Assembly: GCA_035624785.1 (NCBI GenBank) | Contig: DASPQV010000028.1 | Location: 1-64,000, forward strand | DNA length: 64,000 bases | DNA from: JAJZNI01 sp035624785 | GTDB taxonomy: Bacteria > Chloroflexota > Dormibacteria > Aeolococcales > Aeolococcaceae | Direction of reading: 5' to 3' | Part shown: in pieces, positions 59,198-64,000 of the stretch | Layout of the letters: every line of letters begins with the position of its first letter | Position numbering within the stretch: position 1 is the stretch's first letter | Program-made: the position numbers and the translations under genes | The notes under the pieces: generated by a model | Told to the model about the DNA's origin: nothing | The model's database searches: none | What the model saw: only the letters and a program-made list of their open reading frames with translations

Positions 59198-60396
59198 GGG
59201 ACCGGCCGGCGCCTCCGGACGCCCCGACGCCGGCCACGGAAGGCGGACCAGTCGCGGTGACCTCCGCGATGCGCTTCGTCGACGAGTTCCGTGACCGAGA
59301 CACGGCGCGGGCGGTGGCCGCCCGGATCGCCGAGCTCTGCGAGCCCGGCCGGCGCTACGGGTTCATGGAGATCTGTGGGGGCCACACCCACACCATCTAC
59401 AAGCACGGCATCGAGGACCTCCTCCCCGAGGCCGTCGACCTGGTGCACGGGCCGGGCTGCCCGGTCTGCGTCATCCCCATGGGCCGGGTCGACGACGCCA
59501 TCTGGATCGCCGAGCAGGAGGGCGTCATCCTCACCTCCTTCGGTGACCTGCTCCGCGTGCCGGGCAGCCGCGGCTCCTTCCTCGAAGCCAAGGCCAGGGG
59601 GTGCGACATCCGGATGGTCTACTCGCCGCTGGATTCGCTGCGCATCGCCCGGGAGAATCCGGACCGCCGGGTGGTCTTCATGGCCATCGGGTTCGAGACC
59701 ACGGCGCCGTCAACGGCGGTGACCGTGCTCCGCGCCGCCGCCGAGGGGATCAGCAACTTCTCGGTCCTCTGCAACCACGTCTCGATCATCCCGGCGCTGC
59801 GGGCGATCCTCGCCGCCTCCGACCTCCGGGTCGACGGGTTCATCGGCCCCGGGCACGTCTCGACGGTGATCGGCTGCGAGCCCTACCGGTTCATCGCCGA
59901 ACGGCACGGGAGACCCTTCGTGGTGGCCGGCTTCGAGCCTCTCGACATCCTCCAGTCCATCCAGATGCTGCTGCTCCAGCTCCACGAGGGCCGCTCGGAG
60001 GTGGAGAACCAGTACACCCGGGTGGTTTCCTGGGAGGGCAATCGAAAGGCAGTGCGCGCCATCGAGGAGGTGATGGAGCCGCGGGCGACCTTCGAGTGGC
60101 GCGGTCTCGGCTGGATCCCCGACTCGGCGCTGCAGCTCCGCAAGGAGTACGCCGCCTTCGACGCCGAGCGGGCATGGGAGGTCCCGGCGGCAAGGGTTGC
60201 CGATCCCCGCGCCTGCCAGTGCGGGGAGGTGCTGCGCGGCGTCATCAAGCCCTGGCAGTGCCGGGTCTTCGGAACCGCGTGCACCCCGGAGGCGCCGATC
60301 GGGACCTGCATGGTCTCGTCGGAAGGGGCCTGCGCCGCCTACTACAACTTCGGCCGGTTCAGCCGCCCCCGGGCGGCCGCGGCGAGGCGCGGGTGA
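59194..60396 (+). CDS. hypD: [NiFe]-hydrogenase maturation protein HypD
   Basis: A 400-residue 4Fe-4S protein that builds the Fe(CN)2CO moiety with HypC and HypE. The motifs MEICGGHTHTIYKHGI, VHGPGCPVCVIP, GFETTAPSTA, CNHV, GPGHVSTVIG and GFEPLDIL are intact. The C-terminal cysteine set (CQCGEVLRGVIKPWQC, CTPEAPIGTC, EGACAAYY) is intact as well. The ATG at 59194 overlaps hypC; a start at 59269 (MRFVDEFRD) would match shorter HypD proteins. It should function with the hypC and hypE on either side. Confidence 0.97.
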   Translation: MRDRPAPPDAPTPATEGGPVAVTSAMRFVDEFRDRDTARAVAARIAELCEPGRRYGFMEICGGHTHTIYKHGIEDLLPEAVDLVHGPGCPVCVIPMGRVDDAIWIAEQEGVILTSFGDLLRVPGSRGSFLEAKARGCDIRMVYSPLDSLRIARENPDRRVVFMAIGFETTAPSTAVTVLRAAAEGISNFSVLCNHVSIIPALRAILAASDLRVDGFIGPGHVSTVIGCEPYRFIAERHGRPFVVAGFEPLDILQSIQMLLLQLHEGRSEVENQYTRVVSWEGNRKAVRAIEEVMEPRATFEWRGLGWIPDSALQLRKEYAAFDAERAWEVPAARVADPRACQCGEVLRGVIKPWQCRVFGTACTPEAPIGTCMVSSEGACAAYYNFGRFSRPRAAAARRG

Positions 60397-61469
60397 GCGA
60401 GCCCACCGAGCGGGAGGTCCTGGAGAGGGTCGACCGGGTGCGGCGGCGCCGGCCCCGGGTCACCGACGAGCGCATCACCCTCTCGCACGGCTCGGGAGGC
60501 AAGGCGACCCACGCCCTGGTCGAGGCGCTCTTCGTCGAGGCCTTCCGCAACCCCATCCTCGAGCCCCTGGAGGATCAGGCCGTCTTCGAGGTGGGCCAGG
60601 CCCGCCTGGCCTTCACCACCGACAGCTTCGTGGTCTCACCGCTCTTCTTCCCCGGCGGGGACATCGGGGAACTGGCCGTCAACGGCACGGTCAACGACCT
60701 GGCGGTCTCGGGAGCCCGCCCCCTGTACCTCTCCGCCGGGCTCATCCTGGAGGAGGGATTCCCGGTCGCAGACCTGCGGCGGATCGTCGCCTCGATGGCC
60801 GCGGCGGCCGAGCGCGCCGGAGTCCAGGTGGTGACCGGGGACACCAAGGTGGTGGAGCGGGGCAAGGCCGACTCCTGCTTCATCAACACGGCCGGGATCG
60901 GCGTCCTGGAGCGCGACGTCCGCCTCTCGGTGTCGGCGGCCTGCCCTGGCGACGCCGTGATCGTCTCCGGGCCGGTCGGCGACCACGGCATCACCATCAT
61001 GCTGGCTCGGGGGGAATTGGGCATCTCCTCTGACCTGCGATCGGACACCGCTCCGCTGACCGACCTGGTCGGGCTGGTGCTCGAGGCGGCACCCCAGACG
61101 AGATTCATCCGAGATGCGACCCGCGGCGGGGTCGCCACCATCTGCAACGAGCTGGCCCAGGCCTCACAGGTGGCGGTGGTCCTCGACGAGCGGGCCATCC
61201 CGGTCCGGCCCGAGGTCCGCGGGGCCGCCGAGATCCTGGGCATCGACCCGCTCTACGTGGCCTGCGAGGGTCGCTTCGTCGCCGCCGTCCCCGGCGAGCG
61301 GGCGGAGGCGGTGGTGGCAGCGCTCCGCGGCCATCCCCAGGGCCAGGGCGCGGCGGTCATCGGCCACGTCGCCGCCGAGCCGCCCGGGCTGGTGCTGGTC
61401 GACACCGCCTTCGGCGGGACCCGCATCCTCGACATGCTGGTCGGCGACCCCCTGCCGCGCATCTGCTGA
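60393..61469 (+). CDS. hypE: [NiFe]-hydrogenase maturation protein HypE (carbamoyl dehydratase)
   Basis: A 358-residue PurM-like protein that converts thiocarbamoyl to thiocyanate on its C-terminal cysteine. SHGSGGKATHALVEALF opens the conserved part; DQAVFEVG, NGTVNDLAVSGA, GDTKVVERGKAD and DATRGGVATICNELA follow; the protein ends PRIC, so the catalytic cysteine is present. The GTG start overlaps hypD by 4 nt. hypA, hypB, hypF and any hydrogenase structural genes are outside the window. Confidence 0.97.
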   Translation: MSEPTEREVLERVDRVRRRRPRVTDERITLSHGSGGKATHALVEALFVEAFRNPILEPLEDQAVFEVGQARLAFTTDSFVVSPLFFPGGDIGELAVNGTVNDLAVSGARPLYLSAGLILEEGFPVADLRRIVASMAAAAERAGVQVVTGDTKVVERGKADSCFINTAGIGVLERDVRLSVSAACPGDAVIVSGPVGDHGITIMLARGELGISSDLRSDTAPLTDLVGLVLEAAPQTRFIRDATRGGVATICNELAQASQVAVVLDERAIPVRPEVRGAAEILGIDPLYVACEGRFVAAVPGERAEAVVAALRGHPQGQGAAVIGHVAAEPPGLVLVDTAFGGTRILDMLVGDPLPRIC

Positions 61470-61571
61470 GCCCGGGGGCTGCAAGGCTTGGGGATCGCCG
61501 GCGGCGCATCGACGGGCTCACGGCGGCCCGCTACCATGGGCACAGCCCACCCTCCCCAGGAGGCGTCGACG

Positions 61572-62594
61572 ATGTCCACCGCCGATGCGCAGCTGATGAT
61601 GACCCTGGCGGCTCTCGCCTACATCGACGAGACGCCGCTCCAGGGCGAGAGCCTCGCCGAGCAGGAGAGCCGCATCCTCGCCGACCTCAACGGCAACGCG
61701 ACCTATGGCTTACCCCAGTCACCGGCCGCGGCAGGATGGACCGCGGCATGGGTGGGCCTGAGCGCCGACCCGCAGCGGTCGAACATGGCCTATGTCGCCA
61801 CCAGCAGCTCCGCCCGCAACACCTATGCGGTCGCCATCCGGGGCAGCGACTTCCATCTCTTCCTTGATGCCCTCGAAGACTTCGACATCCGGGAGACTGT
61901 CACGTTCGGTCCCGGCGGCACCATCGCGACCGGGGCCAACGATGGCTTCCACCTCGTGACCGAGGCCGTCGGCGCGGCCCCCGGACCCCTCGCCGGGACC
62001 GCCATGGTCCAGGCGCTGCAGAGGCTGGTGGCAGGCGCCGGCGAGGGACAGCCCATCACCATCTACGTGACCGGCCACAGCCTCGGTGGCGCGCTGGCTT
62101 CGGTGGTTGCGCTCTATCTCAGGAGCCTGGAGTGGAGCTCCTCGGTGGTGTTCCAGGTGTATACATTTGCCGCGCCCACCGCCGGTGACGCGGCCTTCGC
62201 CACCGCCTTCGACAAGGCCTTCCCGGGGACGGCGCCGGGCACGGACTCGTCCTGGCGAGTGTTCAACGCCTTCGACGTCGTCCCGCACGCCTGGGAGTCA
62301 CTGAGCACAGTCAAGAGCTTCTACCCGACACCGCCGGGTCCCGTGGCGACCCTGGCGGTCAAGCTCCTCCTCGACGGCATCGAGGCGTATGCCGGGGGCA
62401 ACCAGTACGTCCAGCCGAATCCGGCCGGAAGCCCGGGAGCGCTCCAGCTCAACGGCGACTACGACGTTCACGATCCCGCGAACACCGCCCCCACCTTCGG
62501 CGCGTTCATGGGCCAGCTCGGCTTCCAGCACGGCTGCAACACCTACCTGCAGCTCCTCGGGGCTCCCCAGGTCACCTTCCAGCCCGGGACGTAG
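61572..62594 (+). CDS. class 3 (alpha/beta hydrolase) lipase
   Basis: A 340-residue lipase of the Lipase_3 family. The nucleophile elbow is TGHSLGGALAS (S170). D235 in FNAFDVVPH and H320 in FQHGCNTYLQLLG complete a likely triad, and AVAIRGSD (about 87-93) is the oxyanion-type segment. There is no N-terminal signal peptide, so it may act in the cytosol or use another route. The ATG at 61572 has a perfect AGGAGG 8 nt upstream. It is probably monocistronic; the hyp operon ends 102 bp before it. Confidence 0.9.
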   Translation: MSTADAQLMMTLAALAYIDETPLQGESLAEQESRILADLNGNATYGLPQSPAAAGWTAAWVGLSADPQRSNMAYVATSSSARNTYAVAIRGSDFHLFLDALEDFDIRETVTFGPGGTIATGANDGFHLVTEAVGAAPGPLAGTAMVQALQRLVAGAGEGQPITIYVTGHSLGGALASVVALYLRSLEWSSSVVFQVYTFAAPTAGDAAFATAFDKAFPGTAPGTDSSWRVFNAFDVVPHAWESLSTVKSFYPTPPGPVATLAVKLLLDGIEAYAGGNQYVQPNPAGSPGALQLNGDYDVHDPANTAPTFGAFMGQLGFQHGCNTYLQLLGAPQVTFQPGT

Positions 62595-62788
62595 TCGCTT
62601 CGTCATCGCCTCGGTGAGGCGACGCTCAATGGCACGGATGCTCCATCCGCCCGCCGGCCGGCCTGCGCGTCGCGGGTGGCAGGCCCGCCGATGGCGAGCT
62701 GACGTCGGCTCGGTCTGGCGACGCGGCTTCCGCCGATGCGGGTCGGTGTGCAGAGGGCGCCCCTTTCACCGCCCTCCGCAGCCGGCGA

Positions 62789-63058
62789 TCAGGCCAGGGA
62801 GAGGAAGAGCCGCTCCAGCCTCTCCTCGTCCACCGTCGGCGCCGCCGATCCGTCCCGGCACGACGCGTACTGCTGCAGGCTGCAGGCGATCAGCCGGAAG
62901 CCCGCCCGGTCGAGGGCGCGGGATACAGCGGCGAGCTGGGTCACGATCTCGGTGCAGTCGCGGCCCTGCTCGAGCATGCCGATGACGCCGCGGAGCTGGC
63001 CCTCGGCGCGGCGCAGCCGGCGGGCCACGTCGGCGCTGGCGCCAGGCTCGAGCTTCAC
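62789..63058 (-). CDS. CsoR/CstR-family (DUF156) repressor
   Basis: An 89-residue helical repressor: RRLRRAEGQLRGVIGMLEQG, then RDCTEIVTQLAAVSRALDRAG, then LIACSLQQYASC. C35 is the conserved sensor cysteine. The position 29 residues on, which is cysteine in persulfide sensors of the CstR type, is Y64 here, and the His/Cys pair of copper CsoR is missing. Extra cysteines at 59 and 67 may replace it. The gene is the last of a three-gene operon (thioredoxin, OsmC, repressor) with 4-nt overlap to OsmC, suggesting autoregulation through the two operators upstream. A thiol or persulfide signal is inferred from the partners. Confidence 0.92.
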   Translation of the reverse strand: MKLEPGASADVARRLRRAEGQLRGVIGMLEQGRDCTEIVTQLAAVSRALDRAGFRLIACSLQQYASCRDGSAAPTVDEERLERLFLSLA

Positions 63059-63507
63059 GGCGCGGTCCGCCGTGCGGCCGCGCCCGCTGCCGCCGGCGCG
63101 GCCAGCTCGATGCGCACCGACGGTGGGTTGAGCAGGGTGTTGTGAATGGCGCAGCGTGAGGCGGCGGCCAGGAGGGTCGGCTGGAGATCAGCGGGCAGCC
63201 CGGGGACTTCCAGACGCAGCACGATCTCGCCGACCCGGTACGGCGCGCTCGCCATCCGGTAGTCGGCGGTCACGGCCACATCGTCGGTCGAGAACCCATG
63301 CCGCGCCAGGTAGTTGGCGGCGTAGATGGCGACACACGAGGCGAGGCTGCCGATGAACAGCTCGGTCGGCATCGGGGCGGTGTCCTCGCCGCCGTCCGAC
63401 GGCAGCTGGTCCACCGCGAAGCTGTGCTGCCGGGTCGCGACCCGGTAGCGCTGGCCGGCCTCGTGCGCGACGGTCAGGCGCCGGAAGCCGGACGGCTCGC
63501 CGCTCAT
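63055..63507 (-). CDS. OsmC/Ohr-family peroxidase-like protein
   Basis: A 150-residue protein with the two conserved cysteines of the family: C58 in FIGSLASCVAIYAANYL and C119 in ASRCAIHNTLLNPPSV. These form the thiol peroxidase centre in OsmC/Ohr proteins. The central strand AVTADYRMASAPYRVGEIVL matches the OsmC-like (YhfA) subgroup. It overlaps both neighbours by 4 nt (thioredoxin upstream, repressor downstream). With a thioredoxin and a CstR-like repressor it fits defence against organic peroxides or persulfides. Confidence 0.92.
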   Translation of the reverse strand: MSGEPSGFRRLTVAHEAGQRYRVATRQHSFAVDQLPSDGGEDTAPMPTELFIGSLASCVAIYAANYLARHGFSTDDVAVTADYRMASAPYRVGEIVLRLEVPGLPADLQPTLLAAASRCAIHNTLLNPPSVRIELAAPAAAGAAARRTAP

Positions 63508-63881
63508 GCCGTCGCCGCCTTGGGGTGGGCTTCCTCGACGTGCTTCCTGACCCTCTCCATGTCCAGCCCGCGGGCGGCCTCGATGACCTGGGCGAGCGCC
63601 GCCGCCGGGAGCGCGCCAGCCTGGCGGAAGACCAGGATGCCGTCGCGGAAGACCATCAGGGTGGGGATCGACATGATCCCGAGGCCACCGGAAAGACCCG
63701 GCTCCGCATCGGTGTCGACCTTGGCGAAGACCAGGTCGGGGTTGTCCGCCGCCGCCCTCTCGAACACCGGGGCGAAAGCGCGGCACGGCGGGCACCAGGT
63801 CGCCCAGAAATCGACGAGGACGATGCCCTCCCGGGTCACGGTCTCCTCGAAGGTCATCTCAGTCAATGCAAGGGTCGCCAT
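63504..63881 (-). CDS. thioredoxin-family protein (WCPPC)
   Basis: A 125-residue cytosolic thioredoxin. The active site is FWATWCPPCRAFAPVF with C30 and C33; the cis-proline SIPTLMVF is conserved. The WCPPC rather than WCGPC centre is seen in a variant group of thioredoxins and raises the redox potential. I use the ATG at 63881 (GAGGTG just upstream) rather than the GTG at 63887. It is the first gene of the operon that continues with OsmC and the CsoR/CstR-like repressor. Confidence 0.95.
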   Translation of the reverse strand: MATLALTEMTFEETVTREGIVLVDFWATWCPPCRAFAPVFERAAADNPDLVFAKVDTDAEPGLSGGLGIMSIPTLMVFRDGILVFRQAGALPAAALAQVIEAARGLDMERVRKHVEEAHPKAATA

Positions 63882-63894
63882 GGTCACCTCACGA

Positions 63895-63910
63895 ATACCC
63901 CCATGGGTAT
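63895..63910. promoter_or_regulatory. CsoR/CstR-type operator 1
   Basis: ATACCCCCATGGGTAT has the perfect dyad ATACCC-N4-GGGTAT. It lies between the transcription start region and the thioredoxin start codon. The G/C-tract core with flanking TA is typical of CsoR-family sites. Confidence 0.7.
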
Positions 63911-63923
63911 GTCAATGGACCCA

Positions 63924-63952
63924 AGTATATACCCCGGTGGGTATTACGGCAA
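63924..63952 (-). promoter_or_regulatory. promoter of the thioredoxin-OsmC-repressor operon
   Basis: On the minus strand TTGCCG (63952-63947), a 17-bp spacer and TATACT (63929-63924) make the best sigma-70-type promoter in the window. Operator 2 occupies most of the spacer and touches the -10 box, so bound repressor would block RNA polymerase. Confidence 0.7.
63929..63944. promoter_or_regulatory. CsoR/CstR-type operator 2
   Basis: ATACCCCGGTGGGTAT repeats the ATACCC-N4-GGGTAT dyad of operator 1, 34 bp away (start to start, about three helical turns), inside the promoter spacer. The paired sites fit cooperative binding by the tetrameric repressor encoded at the end of the operon. Confidence 0.7.
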
Positions 63953-64000
63953 CGGCTGGAAGGGAGCAATCGTCCGGATCTGGCTCGGCGGCCGAAGCCG

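Overview
This is a very GC-rich bacterial window (roughly 70% GC by eye) with dense gene packing, frequent GTG and some TTG starts, and many 4-nt stop/start overlaps. Gene order and families (ftsH beside tilS, a panBC/nadBC block, AdnAB-like UvrD-nuclease, DosR-like regulator, GNAT/acyl-CoA-ligase fusion, CITC-type HypC variant) point to an Actinomycetota-like soil or subsurface lineage. A Candidatus Dormibacterota or Chloroflexota relative would fit as well; I cannot settle the phylum from sequence alone. The gene content suggests an aerobic or microaerobic organism with a strong low-potential Fe-S metabolism.

Region 1 (1-17061, mostly minus strand) is housekeeping. It holds a methyltransferase, NAD synthesis (nadB, nadC), pantothenate synthesis (panB, panC with a Rossmann/DUF2520 partner), ftsH, tilS, elongator and initiator tRNA-Met, an FtsB/DivIC-like septation protein, mazG, mfd, pth, ybeY and rpsU. 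Several of these conserved proteins carry low-complexity insertions or tails. The rpsU ribosome-binding site matches the whole anti-Shine-Dalgarno end of 16S rRNA.

Region 2 (17283-40235) starts with a UvrD helicase fused to a Fe-S nuclease domain and then becomes a redox/oxygen-response island. It contains two paralogous PAS-PAS-PAS-PAS-GAF histidine kinases, a TetR repressor with its palindromic operator, a response regulator-EAL protein, a DosR/DevR-like regulator, two putative hemerythrin-like proteins, two small related cysteine proteins, a Pat-type GNAT/acyl-CoA-ligase fusion and a complete cytochrome bd operon (cydABDC).

Region 3 (41701-56226) is the most notable part: two different 2-oxoacid:ferredoxin oxidoreductases side by side. 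The first is a GltD-like FAD/Fe-S protein with a two-subunit enzyme (fused gamma-alpha plus beta). The second is a four-subunit enzyme (delta ferredoxin, alpha, beta, gamma). Its genes are interleaved, by 4-nt overlaps, with HdrA, an MvhD/FlpD fusion, FlxB-like and FlxA-like subunits and a GlpC/HdrD-like CCG protein. The arrangement reads as one enzyme complex in which oxidation or synthesis of a 2-oxoacid is coupled, possibly by flavin-based electron bifurcation, to NAD(P)(H) and a second acceptor. Three direct repeats and a possible promoter precede the second operon.

Region 4 (56404-63961) holds an unassigned 12-helix membrane protein rich in histidines, [NiFe]-hydrogenase maturation genes (two hypC types, hypD, hypE), a class 3 lipase, and a minus-strand thioredoxin-OsmC-CsoR/CstR-like operon with two matching palindromic operators over a good sigma-70-type promoter.
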